The notes under the pieces are model-generated. The model ran no database searches, was not told the origin of the DNA, and saw nothing but the letters and a program-made list of their open reading frames with translations. This document shows positions 30,062 through 40,795 of a DNA stretch of 64,000 nt, piece by piece (position 1 is the first letter of the stretch; every line of letters starts with the position of its first letter). The position numbers and the translations under genes are program-made. This DNA comes from Diaminobutyricibacter sp. McL0608 (lineage in GTDB: Bacteria > Actinomycetota > Actinomycetes > Actinomycetales > Microbacteriaceae). Location of the stretch: contig NZ_CP154826.1 in assembly GCF_039613825.1 (NCBI RefSeq), positions 3,410,001-3,474,000 on the forward strand, in the 5' to 3' direction.

Positions 30062-31174
30062 CTACGGGGTGACGGGGAGCAACGGGCGGGCGCCGGGGCG
30101 CACCGCGAGCAGGTCGGGCAGGGCGGACGGGCCCATCCCCCGGTCGTGCAGCAGACAGGCCACGCTCCGGTGCGGCTCCTCCGCCTCGAACCGTGTCGGC
30201 CCGAGGATGGGCTCCACGGCACGGCAGGCGTCGAACGCGAACGGACAGCGCGGGTTGAACCGGCATCCGTGGGGCAGGTGCAGCAGGTCGGGCGGGGATC
30301 CGGGGATGCCCGCGAGTTCCCGACGCTCACCGTGGAGCGGAGGGAACGAGTGCAGCAGCCCGGCCGTGTACGGATGCCGTGGCTGGCGGTACACCTCTTC
30401 TGCGGTCGCATCCTCGACGATGTTCCCCGCGTACATGATCGCAATGCGGTCCGCCATCTCGAGCAGCAGGGACACGTCGTGGGTGATGAAGATCACCGAG
30501 AAGCCGAGCTGGTCCTTCAGGTCGATGATCTCTTCGACGATCTGACGCTGCATGACGACGTCGAGGGCGGTCGTCGGCTCGTCCATGATGACCACTTCGG
30601 GCTCCAGGGCGAGCGCCATCGCGATCATGATGCGCTGGCGCATCCCGCCCGAGAGCTGGTGCGGGAAGCTGTCCAGGCGGTCGGGCGCGATGCCGACCAG
30701 CTTGAGGAGTTCGACGGCCCGTTTGCGCATCAGGTGCGCCGGCATCTTCTCGTGGGCTGCGATGCCGTCCATCAACTGCCGGCCGATCCGGTGCACCGGG
30801 TTGAGTGAGTTCATCGACCCCTGGAACACGATCGCCGTGTCCTGCCAGCGGCGGTTGCGCAGTCCCTTCTCCGACATGCGGAGCAGGTTGTACGAGTGGC
30901 CATCGCGGGAGCTCGTGAAGACGGCCTCTCCGCCGGTGATCACCCCGGGCGGCGGCAGCAGGCGGGTCGCGGCGTAGGCGAGCGTCGACTTTCCGCATCC
31001 ACTCTCTCCGGCGAGCCCCAGGATCTCTCCCGCGTTGAGTGTGAGGCTCACGTTGGAGAGGGCGTGCACCGCGTTCTCGTCGTAGCCGTAGTCGACGGAC
31101 AGGTTGCTGATCTCGAGTACCGGTTTCTTCGTCGCCGGCCGGCTGGCCGGTGCGACGCGCTCTGCGATCGTCAT
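30062..31174 (-). CDS. Opp/Dpp-type ABC transporter ATP-binding protein (D subunit)
   Basis: A 370-residue ATPase. Walker A GESGCGKST is at residues 56-64, the ABC signature LSGGMRQR is mid-protein, Walker B reads VVIMDEPTTALD, and the H-loop THDVS follows. The C-terminal oligopeptide-transporter domain with [14 protein letters not shown] identifies the Opp/Dpp class. It powers the two permeases encoded just upstream. Its ATG overlaps the stop of the second permease gene by 4 bases. It is the last gene of the operon that starts with a GH3 glycosidase, so the imported substrate may be a glyco-oligosaccharide rather than a peptide. Confidence 0.92.
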   Translation of the reverse strand: MTIAERVAPASRPATKKPVLEISNLSVDYGYDENAVHALSNVSLTLNAGEILGLAGESGCGKSTLAYAATRLLPPPGVITGGEAVFTSSRDGHSYNLLRMSEKGLRNRRWQDTAIVFQGSMNSLNPVHRIGRQLMDGIAAHEKMPAHLMRKRAVELLKLVGIAPDRLDSFPHQLSGGMRQRIMIAMALALEPEVVIMDEPTTALDVVMQRQIVEEIIDLKDQLGFSVIFITHDVSLLLEMADRIAIMYAGNIVEDATAEEVYRQPRHPYTAGLLHSFPPLHGERRELAGIPGSPPDLLHLPHGCRFNPRCPFAFDACRAVEPILGPTRFEAEEPHRSVACLLHDRGMGPSALPDLLAVRPGARPLLPVTP

Positions 31175-32220
31175 GCGTTCACGCCTTCCTTGGTCGTGCG
31201 GCTCGCTGCCGGGATCGTGCGGCTCGCGGCCGGCTCGCCTTCGCGATACACCGGGGTGAAGCCGATCCGGGCACGGATCTTCTTCTTGCGCAGAACCCCC
31301 GCGTTGGCCGCCGTGCTGCGCAGGCGCGGGTTCACGAACTCGTCGATCCCGAAGTTGATCAGAGTGAGCGAGGTGCCGACCGCTGCGATGCAGAGTCCGG
31401 CGGGGACGAACCACCACCATGCGCCGAGGACCAGCGCCTGGCTGGACTGCGCCCAGAACAGCACGGTCCCCCAGTTCCAGGTCGAGATGCTGGTCACGCC
31501 GATGAACGCGAGGGTCACCTCGGAGAGGATGGCGAAGATCACGGTTCCGATGAACCCCGACGCGATGATGGCGGTGAGGTTGGGCATGATCTCGAAGAAG
31601 ATGATGCGCCAGAGCGGCTCACCGTTCGCGCGCGCCGCCTCGACGAAGTCGCGCTTGCGCAGCGAAAGCGTCTGGGCTCTCAGGATGCGCGACCCCCACG
31701 CCCAGCCGGTGAGCGCGATCACGAGGGCGATGGTCACCCCGCCGGCCGAGGGCAGCAGCCCCGCGATGATGATGATGAGCGGCAGGGCCGGGATCACGAG
31801 GAACACGTTCGAGACGAGCGAGAGCACCTCGTCGCTCGTGCCGCCCAGGAATCCGGCGGTCACACCGACGATCACCGAGATGATCGTGGCGAGGAAGCCC
31901 GCGAGGAAGCCGACGACCATGACGCCTCTGGTCCCCACGAGCAGTTGCGAATAGATGTCCTGGCCGGTGATCGTCGTGCCGAGCCAGTGCTCCGGGCTCG
32001 GCGGCTGCAGCGAATCCGGACTGGTCGCGCTCGGATCGTACGGCGCGATGTACGGGCCGATGATCGCGATCAGCGTGAAGAATCCGAGGATGCACAGCCC
32101 GATGACCGCTTTGCGGTTGCGGAAGATGCCGAGTGTCGAACGGCGGCGGCGCGGTGCGAGCACCGGGGTCGAGTCGACGGTGATGCCTGCGACGACACCC
32201 GAATCAGCTTGTACGGACAT
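31171..32220 (-). CDS. Opp/Dpp-type ABC transporter permease (C subunit)
   Basis: A 349-residue membrane protein with an N-terminal cytoplasmic stretch, one leading helix (NRKAVIGLCILGFFTLIAII) and five further helices. The periplasmic HWLGTTITGQDIYSQLLVGTR segment is the hallmark of OppC/DppC permeases. The EAA-type coupling loop (FVEAARANGEPLWRIIFFEI) contacts the ATPases. A 45-residue basic tail with a tandem of AASRTIP/AASRTT is unusual and probably disordered. It starts 3 bases after the B-subunit stop codon. Confidence 0.92.
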   Translation of the reverse strand: MSVQADSGVVAGITVDSTPVLAPRRRRSTLGIFRNRKAVIGLCILGFFTLIAIIGPYIAPYDPSATSPDSLQPPSPEHWLGTTITGQDIYSQLLVGTRGVMVVGFLAGFLATIISVIVGVTAGFLGGTSDEVLSLVSNVFLVIPALPLIIIIAGLLPSAGGVTIALVIALTGWAWGSRILRAQTLSLRKRDFVEAARANGEPLWRIIFFEIMPNLTAIIASGFIGTVIFAILSEVTLAFIGVTSISTWNWGTVLFWAQSSQALVLGAWWWFVPAGLCIAAVGTSLTLINFGIDEFVNPRLRSTAANAGVLRKKKIRARIGFTPVYREGEPAASRTIPAASRTTKEGVNA

Positions 32221-32223
32221 GGG

Positions 32224-33200
32224 TCAGCCCTCCGCTCTGGTGCGTGGATCGAGGAACGTGTATGCGACGTCGGCGAGCATGTTGGCCACGAGCACCGAGA
32301 TGGTGACGACGAGGAACACTCCCTGCATGAGCGGGTAGTCCTTCGACCCGATCGCCTGGAACAGCACGTAGCCGACACCGGGGTAGGAGAAGACCATCTC
32401 GGCGACCAGCGTGCCGCCGACGATGAAGCCGAGGGACAGCGCGAAGCCCGACACACTCGGCAGCACTGCATTGCGTGCCGCGTAGCCGAGCATGACCTTG
32501 CGCTCGGGCAGGCCCTTCGCCTGCGAGACGGTCACGTAGTCTTCGCTCGAGACGGTCACCATCATGTTGCGCATGCTGAGGATCCAGCCCGAGATGGAGC
32601 TCGCGATGATCGTGAGCGCGGGCAGGATGCCGTGGTAGATGGCGCCGCTGATGAAGTCCCACGACCATCCGGGGACCGTCGCCGGGTCGTACCCGCCGGA
32701 GGCCGGGAACCAGCCGAGGTTGACCGCGAAGATCGAGATCGCGATGAGTCCGAGCCAGAAGTAGGGGATGGACGAGAAGAAGCTCGTGACCGGGAGGATG
32801 TTGTCCGCCCAGGTCCCGCGGCGCCAGCCGAGGCCGACGCCGGCGAGGGTGCCGAGTGCGAATCCGATCACCGTCGAGATGCCGACGAGGGCGAGGGTCC
32901 ACGGCAGCGACTGGAGCAGGATCTCGCTCACCGGGGTGGGGAAGTAGGTGAACGAGATCCCGAGGTCGCCTTTGAACAGGTTCTGCCAGTAGGTGACGTA
33001 GTCCTGCCACACGGTGGTGTGCTTGTTGAGGCCGAACAGAACGTAGAGGGAGGCGACGGCGTCGGTGCTCAGGCGTCCCTGGAACTTGTTGATGAGCGAC
33101 TGGACCGGGTCACCGGGCAGCAGGCGCGGGATGAAGAAGTTCAGCGTGATGGCCGCCCACGCGGTGAAGAGGTAGAAGGCGACACGACGGAGGAAGAATT

Positions 33201-33204
<4 letters not shown>
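32224..33204 (-). CDS. Opp/Dpp-type ABC transporter permease (B subunit)
   Basis: A 326-residue permease with six hydrophobic segments. The start ([31 protein letters not shown]) is the usual OppB/DppB opening and the coupling loop is [25 protein letters not shown]. It forms the translocation channel with the C subunit. Its ATG overlaps the stop of the F-type ATPase gene by 4 bases. Confidence 0.92.
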
Positions 33205-34253
<1,049 letters not shown>

Positions 34254-34290
34254 AGCACTCCCTGCTTGTGTGTGGACCAGAAACCGAAGG

Positions 34291-34325
34291 GCGGGTGGGC
34301 CCGGCGCCATGCCGGACCCACCCGC
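34291..34325 (-). terminator. Hairpin between binding-protein and ATPase genes (attenuator or mRNA stabiliser)
   Basis: GCGGGTGGGCCCGGC (34291-34305) pairs at 14 of 15 positions with 34311-34325 around a 5-base loop, only 7 bases after the lipoprotein gene ends. Such hairpins often allow more binding protein than membrane components from one operon. Confidence 0.65.
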
Positions 34326-34332
34326 GGCTGTC

Positions 34333-35988
34333 CTACTTTCCGGACACCGGCTTCAGGTGCATGACAACCTGCGAGAGGCTGGGCTGCGTCGGCTGGGGCA
34401 CCGCATACGGGTCCTTCGCCGTCGGGAAACCGGTCCAGTACTTCGTGCTGAACTCGGCACCGATCGGACCTGCCGCCATCGGGATGACCGGGACCTGTTC
34501 GACCATGATCTTCTCGAGGGTGTACATGTCCTGCTTGCGCTGGTCCTCATCCGTCGTCGTGGCGTAGTCGGCGAGGGCCTTCGTGGCTTCGTCGCTCTTG
34601 AAGCGGCCGAAGTTCCACGAGGCAGCCTGGCCCAGCGGCTTCAGCTGGGTGCCGTCCATGGTGTCGGAGTAGATGTCCCACGGCGTCGCGCCCGTGTTCG
34701 TCCAGTGCAGGGTGGCCTGGAAGTCACCGGAGGCGACCGCCGAGGTCCAGGCGTCGACCGTCGGGGTCTCGACCGTGGCCTTCACGCCGATCTTGGACAG
34801 GTTGTCCGCCATGATCTGCAGCGAAGCGAGGTAGTCCGACCATCCGGCGGGGTCCTGGAACGTGACCGTGACGGGCTTGCCCGACGGGTCGATCAGGTTC
34901 GAGCCCTGGTAGGTGTAGCCCGCATCCGTGAGCACCTTCTTGGCGCCGTCGATGTCGACGGTGGCCTTCTTGCCCTTGTAATCCGGAGCCGTGAACGCGT
35001 CACCTGCAGGTGACGGGAGACCCGTGACCGTGTCGACGAGGCCCTTGAAGCCGGAGTAGCCCTGGACGTGAACGGCGTTGCGGTCGATCACCATGTTGGC
35101 GGCCTGTCGCATCGCCACGTTGTCGAACGGGGCTTTGGCGGTGTTCAGGAAGAGAGCGTCGATTCCCAGACCGGTCGGCAGGTACGCGTTGTTGGTCGGG
35201 CTCTTCTTGACGTACGTGTTGTCGATGTCCGGGATGAACACGTAGCTCCACTGCGACTGTCCGCTGAGGAGCGCCGCGGTCTGCGCGTTGTTGTCGGTGT
35301 ACGACGTGAACTGGATCGACGGGACCGGAGGCTTGCCACCCCAGTACGTGTTGTTGGGCGAGAAGGTGATGACTTGCTGGGTCCAGCTCTTCAGCGCGTA
35401 CGGACCGGTGCCGACGGGCTTCTGGTTGGTGTCCTTCGTCGGGTCGGAGATCTTCGACCAGATGTGCTCCGGAACGATGTACTTCTGGAGGACCTTCGTC
35501 TGGTTGAGGAACTGGGAGGTCGTGAACTTGATGGTCGCCGTCTTGTCGCTCGAATCAGCCGACTCGATCGGCAGCGCGTCGGTGTTGAACGCCGGCGTGC
35601 TCTTCAGCAGGTTGAACGTGTAGGCGATGTCGGCGGCGGTGAAGTCCTTGCCATCCGACCACTTGACGCCTTCGCGCGGCGTGACCGTGAGCTCGGTGAA
35701 GTCCGAATTCCACTTCCACTCCTTGGCGAGCCACGGGGTCGGGTCCTTGGCGGGGAGAGTGGGGTTCCACTGCGCCAGGGGTTCGTAGATCAGGTAGGTG
35801 TATCCGAGGATCGCCGCGGACGACGTCGTCACGAACGGGTTCGAGTTGTTGGACTGCGGGCCGTCGGGCATGCCGATGGTCAGCGGGTGGAGGTTGCCCC
35901 CACCGCTGTTGTTGCTTCCAGCACAGCCCGTCAGTACCAGCCCGACCGCGAGCGCGGTCGCCGCCAGGCCAATCATTCTGCGTTTCAC
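34333..35988 (-). CDS. Family-5 substrate-binding lipoprotein
   Basis: A 551-residue extracytoplasmic binding protein of the SBP_bac_5 (OppA/DppA) family. The N-terminus ([16 protein letters not shown]) is a lipoprotein signal with the lipobox LTGC, so the mature protein is anchored by a lipid-modified cysteine at about residue 22. Family features include [35 protein letters not shown] and DVAYTFNLL-like segments. GTG was chosen because AAGGAGG lies 7-8 bases upstream. It lies between the GH3 gene and the transporter genes. Family-5 proteins bind peptides but also cello- and xylo-oligosaccharides, and the glycosidase next door supports a sugar ligand. Confidence 0.9.
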   Translation of the reverse strand: MKRRMIGLAATALAVGLVLTGCAGSNNSGGGNLHPLTIGMPDGPQSNNSNPFVTTSSAAILGYTYLIYEPLAQWNPTLPAKDPTPWLAKEWKWNSDFTELTVTPREGVKWSDGKDFTAADIAYTFNLLKSTPAFNTDALPIESADSSDKTATIKFTTSQFLNQTKVLQKYIVPEHIWSKISDPTKDTNQKPVGTGPYALKSWTQQVITFSPNNTYWGGKPPVPSIQFTSYTDNNAQTAALLSGQSQWSYVFIPDIDNTYVKKSPTNNAYLPTGLGIDALFLNTAKAPFDNVAMRQAANMVIDRNAVHVQGYSGFKGLVDTVTGLPSPAGDAFTAPDYKGKKATVDIDGAKKVLTDAGYTYQGSNLIDPSGKPVTVTFQDPAGWSDYLASLQIMADNLSKIGVKATVETPTVDAWTSAVASGDFQATLHWTNTGATPWDIYSDTMDGTQLKPLGQAASWNFGRFKSDEATKALADYATTTDEDQRKQDMYTLEKIMVEQVPVIPMAAGPIGAEFSTKYWTGFPTAKDPYAVPQPTQPSLSQVVMHLKPVSGK

Positions 35989-36052
35989 TACAGTGCCTCC
36001 TTGCATTGATGGGAAAGGGAGGGCGCGTTGGGCGCCATCCCGTGACGGGCGC

Positions 36053-38581
36053 CTAGGCGTCCGGTGGTGCAGCGTGACCCGTCGGCGGGGACATGTCGAC
36101 GGTGACTCCGTCGGACAGGTCACGACTTGATGCGCCGGTTCGCACGGTGTACGGACCGGTGGCGAAATCCCAGGAGTGCGCCTGGACGTTCCAGATCTCG
36201 AAGGCTCGGCGCGGCACGGCGATGCGGACACCTGCGCTGTGGCCGGGCTCGAGGTCTGCGATGGTGAAGCCGGCCAGCCAGCGGACGGGCCGGTCGACCG
36301 GAGACGTGACGTCTTCGAGGTAGAGCTGTGGGATGGCGCGTCCGGGGCGCGATCCGGTGTTGGTGACAGGCACGGTCACGATGAGTTCGTCGCCGTCCCA
36401 GCCTTCGATCGTCTCGGGGCCGGACGAGAAGGTCGTATAACCGAGACCGAAACCGAAGGGCCGCGCCGGGGTCCGGTCGAGCCGATCCCAGCCGCGGTGG
36501 CCGACGTCGATGCCTTCCGTGTATTCGATGACGCCGTCGACCGGGAGGGCATGCGGCACCGGGACGTCGGCCTCGGATGCGGGGAGCGTCCAGGGCAGGC
36601 GGCCGCCGGGTTCGATCGTGCCGAGGAGCGCATCCGCCAGCCCGTTTCCGGCCTCCTGGCCGGGAAGCCACCACCAGAGCACCGCGGCGACCTCGTCGAG
36701 CCACGGCAGGATGAGCGGGCCGCCGGCGTTGACGACGACGACGGTGCGCGGGTTGGCCTCCGCCACGCGGCGCACCAGCTCGTTCTGCCGGCCGGGCAGT
36801 TGCAGGTCGGGCCGGTCCCAGCCTTCGGACTCCGTCTCCTCGTTCGTCCCGATGATCACGACGGCCACGTCGGCGAGTCGGGCGGCCTCGACGGCCTCCG
36901 CGATCTCGCCATCGACGTCGGGGTCGTTCGGCTCGTGCCGGAGCTCGAAACGGACGAACGTCCCGTAACCGGCGGCGTCGACGACCTGGACTTCGGCGTG
37001 GATTTCGACGGTGACCGGACCGCTCACCTCGTCGACGGCGAACCGGCGACTCGGGCCGTCCGGGTGGTTCGCAGAAGAATCGAGGATGACGTCGTGGCCG
37101 ACGATCGTGGTGGACCGCGAGACGAGTTCTTCGCCGAACCAGACGCGGTGCGCTCCGGAGAGGCCGACCTCCAGGCGGTGGACACCCGGGGTGGAGAGGC
37201 GGACGGATGCGCGGATGCGCGCCTTGCGCGCGTCGAGAGGAACGTGGCGGTTCCAGCTCTCCCGGGCCTCGACGATTGTCGCGGCGCCCAGGGGGTCGCC
37301 GCCGGCGTCGAGCAGCGTGAGCTCGTAGCCGGCGGTGCCGTCCGGGGCGCTGACCAGTCCGCGCCCGATCGGGTGGGCGTGCCTGCGGCCGGTGCCGCCA
37401 CGGTGGACTGTGACGACGGCGTTCGGAAGGGCGGCACGGATGGCGTCCTCAGCGGTCGAGAGGTACGGCGCGTCGACGAACGCGCTTCCGCCGCCCTGCA
37501 CGAACGGCTCGACGGCGTTCGGACCGATGAGCGCGACGGTGGCGACAGCGCCCGGGTCGAGCGGGAGGAACGAATCCTCGTTGCGGAGGAGGACGATCGA
37601 GCGGGCGACGGCCTCGCGCAGCAGCGCACGGGTCTCGGGCGCGAACGGCAGGTCCGGGTCGACGAGGGGCGTCGGCTCGTCCCCGATCGCGCCGACACGC
37701 TCGCCCAGTCGGAGGATGCGCCGCACCTTGTCGTCGATGACGCTCTCGGGGACGTCGCCTGCGCGAACCGCCGCGGCGAGCTTCTCCTCCCACGGGCCGC
37801 CCGGGCCGGGCATCACGAGGTCGAGGCCACCGACCGCCGACTCGACTGTCGTGTTGGTGGCGAGCCAGTCGCTGACCACGACGCCGTCGAAGCCCCACTC
37901 GCCTTTGAGAACGTCGTTGAGGAGCCGGCCGTGTTCGGTGGACGGCGCCGTCTGGACTCCGTCGTCGACCTGATTGTATGCGGCCATGACCGACCACACG
38001 CCGGCGTTCCGCACGGCGTGCTCGAACGGAGCCAGGTACACCTCGCGCATGGTCCGCTCGTCGATGCGTGCGACATAGGTCGTGCGGTCGGTCTCGGATT
38101 CGTTGCCTGCGAAATGCTTGACGCTCATCCCGACACCGCGGTCCTGGGCGGCGGCGATGAAGCTCGAGCCGACTCGGCTGGTCAGGTACGGGTCTTCGGA
38201 ATAGCACTCGAAGTGCCGGCCGCCGACCGGGGTGCGCTGGAGGTTCACGACCGGGGCGAGCACCACATCCGTCCCCTTGCGCTTCGCCTCGTCCGCGACG
38301 AGGGAACCGAGGCGAGCCACGAGGTCGAGGTCCCAGGAGGCGGCGACGGCGGACGGGCTGGGGAGCTGTGCGGACGGGGTCGGATCGTCGTCGACGCCGC
38401 GGACTCCGATGGGTCCGTCGGAGACGACCAGCGGGCGGAGGCCGGCTTCGGGGAAGGTGTGGAGCGTCCATGCGGTGGCGCCGGTGAGGAGCCGGACCTT
38501 GAGCTCGAGCGGGACGGTCGAAAGATCGATCGAGTCGGTGATCCACGGGGTGCCGAGACCGGTACCGGGGGACGTCTGCAT
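36053..38581 (-). CDS. Glycoside hydrolase family 3 beta-glycosidase with PA14-like insert and FnIII domain
   Basis: An 842-residue enzyme. The GH3 N-terminal barrel includes VKHFAGNESE and the nucleophile Asp238 in GVVVSDWL. The second domain is interrupted (about residues 390-540) by a beta-rich segment resembling a PA14 carbohydrate-binding insert (VHRLEVGLSGAHRVWFGEELV). It resumes at VAVVIIGTNEETESEGWDRPDL and ends in a fibronectin-III-like module (FGFGLGYTTF to the C-terminus). There is no signal peptide, so it would hydrolyse imported oligosaccharides in the cytoplasm. It is the first gene of the operon with the Opp-type importer and is divergent from a TetR gene. The ATG has TGGAG 9 bases upstream. 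Confidence 0.9.
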   Translation of the reverse strand: MQTSPGTGLGTPWITDSIDLSTVPLELKVRLLTGATAWTLHTFPEAGLRPLVVSDGPIGVRGVDDDPTPSAQLPSPSAVAASWDLDLVARLGSLVADEAKRKGTDVVLAPVVNLQRTPVGGRHFECYSEDPYLTSRVGSSFIAAAQDRGVGMSVKHFAGNESETDRTTYVARIDERTMREVYLAPFEHAVRNAGVWSVMAAYNQVDDGVQTAPSTEHGRLLNDVLKGEWGFDGVVVSDWLATNTTVESAVGGLDLVMPGPGGPWEEKLAAAVRAGDVPESVIDDKVRRILRLGERVGAIGDEPTPLVDPDLPFAPETRALLREAVARSIVLLRNEDSFLPLDPGAVATVALIGPNAVEPFVQGGGSAFVDAPYLSTAEDAIRAALPNAVVTVHRGGTGRRHAHPIGRGLVSAPDGTAGYELTLLDAGGDPLGAATIVEARESWNRHVPLDARKARIRASVRLSTPGVHRLEVGLSGAHRVWFGEELVSRSTTIVGHDVILDSSANHPDGPSRRFAVDEVSGPVTVEIHAEVQVVDAAGYGTFVRFELRHEPNDPDVDGEIAEAVEAARLADVAVVIIGTNEETESEGWDRPDLQLPGRQNELVRRVAEANPRTVVVVNAGGPLILPWLDEVAAVLWWWLPGQEAGNGLADALLGTIEPGGRLPWTLPASEADVPVPHALPVDGVIEYTEGIDVGHRGWDRLDRTPARPFGFGLGYTTFSSGPETIEGWDGDELIVTVPVTNTGSRPGRAIPQLYLEDVTSPVDRPVRWLAGFTIADLEPGHSAGVRIAVPRRAFEIWNVQAHSWDFATGPYTVRTGASSRDLSDGVTVDMSPPTGHAAPPDA

Positions 38582-38599
38582 GTCTATACTCCAGAGGGC

Positions 38600-38643
38600 G
38601 GCTCGTCGTTGATCCGCGTTCCTGCGGCTCATCGTTGATCCGC
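38600..38643. repeat. Two 18-bp direct repeats in the GH3 leader
   Basis: GGCTCGTCGTTGATCCGC (38600-38617) and GGCTCATCGTTGATCCGC (38626-38643) differ at one base and are spaced 26 bases apart, between the GH3 start codon and the palindromic operator. They may be regulator sites or repeated elements in the message leader. Confidence 0.6.
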
Positions 38644-38664
38644 TGGAGCCACTGTAGACCAAAC

Positions 38665-38686
38665 TTACTGACTTGTTTGTAAGTAA
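38665..38686. promoter_or_regulatory. TetR-type operator between GH3-transport operon and tetR
   Basis: A 22-base site has half-sites TTACTGAC and GTAAGTAA around TTGTTT; seven of eight outer positions are symmetric (TTACTnAC). It lies in the AT-rich divergent promoter region, where binding would control both directions. Confidence 0.65.
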
Positions 38687-38737
38687 ATTGGATTACAATT
38701 CGATAACGTCGTCGAAGACCCTGCCGGAGGAAAGAGA

Positions 38738-39391
38738 ATGGCCCCAACGCTTCACGGATCCACGTATCCCGTGGCCGCGGCAGACAAGGTCGTCAAGCCG
38801 CAGGCGCGCACGGCTGCGAAGCGCGAGCGCATCCTCGACGCGGCCATGGCGGTCTTCGCCGCGCGCGGGTTCAACAACGGTTCGCTCATCGAGATCGCCG
38901 AACAGGCCGGGATGACGCACGCGGGCGTACTGCACCATTTCGGCTCGAAAGACCAGCTGCTCATCGCCGTGCTCGACCACCGCGACCAGGTCGACGTCGT
39001 CCACCTCGAAGGCCAGCATCCGCCGGTCGGCAAAGACCTGCTCGACCACCTCGTCCGGACCACCGAGATCAACGCGACCCGGGCCGGGATCGTGCAGACC
39101 TACGCCGTGCTCTCGGCCGAGTCCGTGACCGAAGATCACCCCGCGCAGGAGTATTTCCGCGATCGCTTCACCGGCCTCCGCGGGATGGTCGCCGAGGCGT
39201 TCCGGGAGACCGCGCCGGCCGACGTCGAGGAGGCGCGCCTCTGGCAGGCGGCCTCTGCACTCATCGGCGCGATGGACGGCCTCCAGGTGCAGTGGCTCCT
39301 CGAGCCGGGCGCGGTCGAGATGCCTGCGGCGGTCGCGGCCGTCATCGACGGCCTCATCCAGTGGCTGAACGGGCCGACCGAAGGCCGCTGA
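38738..39391 (+). CDS. TetR-family regulator of the GH3/ABC operon
   Basis: A 217-residue regulator with its helix-turn-helix at about residues 49-76 (GSLIEIAEQAGMTHAGVLHHFGSKDQLLIAVL) and an all-helical C-terminal domain containing YFRDRF and MDGLQVQWLLEPGAVEMP. These patterns closely resemble each half of the fused double TetR beside the other GH3 gene. The N-terminal 25 residues are a loose basic extension. GGAGGAAAGAG precedes the ATG. It is divergent from the GH3-transport operon and probably represses it until a glycoside is present. Confidence 0.9.
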   Translation: MAPTLHGSTYPVAAADKVVKPQARTAAKRERILDAAMAVFAARGFNNGSLIEIAEQAGMTHAGVLHHFGSKDQLLIAVLDHRDQVDVVHLEGQHPPVGKDLLDHLVRTTEINATRAGIVQTYAVLSAESVTEDHPAQEYFRDRFTGLRGMVAEAFRETAPADVEEARLWQAASALIGAMDGLQVQWLLEPGAVEMPAAVAAVIDGLIQWLNGPTEGR

Positions 39392-39422
39392 CCGGCGTGC
39401 TCGCGGCGAGCTGTCGCGAGTT

Positions 39423-39467
39423 GGCCCACCGTGTCGTTCTGGCCCCGTGATAGCGACACACTGGGCC
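39423..39467. terminator. Hairpin downstream of tetR
   Basis: GGCCCACCGTGTCGT (39423-39437) pairs at 13 of 15 positions with GCGACACACTGGGCC (39453-39467) around a 15-base loop, 31 bases after the tetR stop codon. Confidence 0.55.
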
Positions 39468-39507
39468 GGGTGAGCTCCGTCTGAGGCGGGCGGCGTGGGA
39501 TGCGAAA

Positions 39508-39535
39508 GGCCCCCTCCCGAGGACGGGAAGGGGCC
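39508..39535 (-). terminator. GC-rich terminator of the DEAD-box gene
   Basis: Arms of 12 bases (39508-39519 and 39524-39535, one mismatch) with an AGGA loop are followed, on the minus strand, by TTTC. This is the best classical terminator in the window and lies just after the helicase stop codon. Confidence 0.75.
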
Positions 39536-39549
39536 GGTCGCGCGTTGCG

Positions 39550-40764
39550 TTAGACGTTCGCGGCCAGGTCGGTGATCACCTGGTCGCCCGGGATGGCGTC
39601 GGCGAACTCCGCCTCGATCTCGGCGCGGCCGAGCAGCTCGTCCATGCGACGGCGACGCTGCTTCGGGATGAGCGTGACGACCGTGCCCTGCTTGCCGGCG
39701 CGGCCCGTACGGCCCGAGCGGTGCAGGTAGGTCTTGTACTCGTCGGGAGCGTCGGCCTGGATGACCAGGTCGATGTCGTCGACGTGGATGCCGCGGGCTG
39801 CCACATCCGTCGCCACCAGCACGTTGACCCGGCCGCTCGTGAGCTGTGCGAGGTTGCGCGTACGGCGGGACTGGTTGAGGTCGCCGTGGAGGCTGACCGC
39901 CGGGATGCCGGCGTCGTCGAGCTGGTCGGCGAGCTGTTCCGCGAAGGCGCGGGTGCGGGCGAAGACGAGGGTCTTGCCCTCGCGGTCGGCGAGCTGCTCG
40001 ATGATCCGGCCCTTGTCACGGTGCTCGATGACGAGCACGCGGTGGTCGATCGTGGACGACGCCTGGTCTTCACCGGCGACCTCGTGCACTGACGGCTCCG
40101 GCAGGAACTCGTTGACGAGCTGGGCGACGCCCTTGTCGAGCGTGGCCGAGAAGAGCAGCTTCTGCCCGCCTTCGGACGTCTCGCGCAGGATGCGCTGCAC
40201 GGGCTCGAGGAAGCCCAGGTCGCACATGTGGTCGGCCTCGTCGAGCACCGTGATGGTGACTTCACTGAGGTCGAGTCGGCCCTGTTCGATCAGGTCTTCG
40301 ATGCGTCCGGGCGTGCCGATGACGATGTCGACACCGCGCTGGAGGGCGCCGACCTGACGGCCCTGGGGAACGCCGCCGTAGATCTGCGTCGTGAAGAGGC
40401 CGACACTGCGTGCGATGGGCTGCACGGTCCGGTCGATCTGCAGCGCCAGCTCACGGGTCGGAGCCAGGATGAGGGCGCGCGGCTTGCGGCCCATCTGACG
40501 CTTCTTGCCGCCGCCGTTCTCCATGAGCTTCTCGACGAGAGGAGCACCGAAAGCGATGGTCTTTCCGGAGCCGGTGCGGCCGCGGCCGAGCACGTCCTTG
40601 CCTGCGATGACATCGGGGATGGTCGCGGCCTGGATCGGGAAGGGCGATGCGGCACCGAGCTCGATGAGGGCGTTGACGATGTTGCCGCCGAGGCCCAGAT
40701 CGGCGAAGGTCACGCCTTCGACGTCGACAGCCTGGATGGCATCGGCTTCGAGCCGCTCGAGCAC
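39550..40764 (-). CDS. DEAD-box RNA helicase core, frame-shifted from its Arg-rich N-terminal part
   Basis: The frame contains a full helicase core: GRGRTGSGKT (Walker A), PTRELALQ, VLDEADHM (DEAD box), SAT, and HRSGRTGRAGKQG (motif VI), the RhlE-like class that remodels structured RNA. The N-terminal flank DVVLERLEADAIQAVDVEGVTF is typical of Microbacteriaceae helicases. The start given is an in-frame GTG with no good ribosome binding site and is a fallback. The natural N-terminus appears to be the Arg-rich repeat protein encoded directly upstream in another frame, which ends 35 bases before this GTG. Reading through needs a +1 shift near 40799. Possible causes are a real mutation, programmed shifting, a sequence error, or separate translation. 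Confidence 0.85.
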   Translation of the reverse strand: MLERLEADAIQAVDVEGVTFADLGLGGNIVNALIELGAASPFPIQAATIPDVIAGKDVLGRGRTGSGKTIAFGAPLVEKLMENGGGKKRQMGRKPRALILAPTRELALQIDRTVQPIARSVGLFTTQIYGGVPQGRQVGALQRGVDIVIGTPGRIEDLIEQGRLDLSEVTITVLDEADHMCDLGFLEPVQRILRETSEGGQKLLFSATLDKGVAQLVNEFLPEPSVHEVAGEDQASSTIDHRVLVIEHRDKGRIIEQLADREGKTLVFARTRAFAEQLADQLDDAGIPAVSLHGDLNQSRRTRNLAQLTSGRVNVLVATDVAARGIHVDDIDLVIQADAPDEYKTYLHRSGRTGRAGKQGTVVTLIPKQRRRRMDELLGRAEIEAEFADAIPGDQVITDLAANV

Positions 40765-40795
40765 GACGTCGTCGGCCGGGGTGAAGTGAGCCTTC

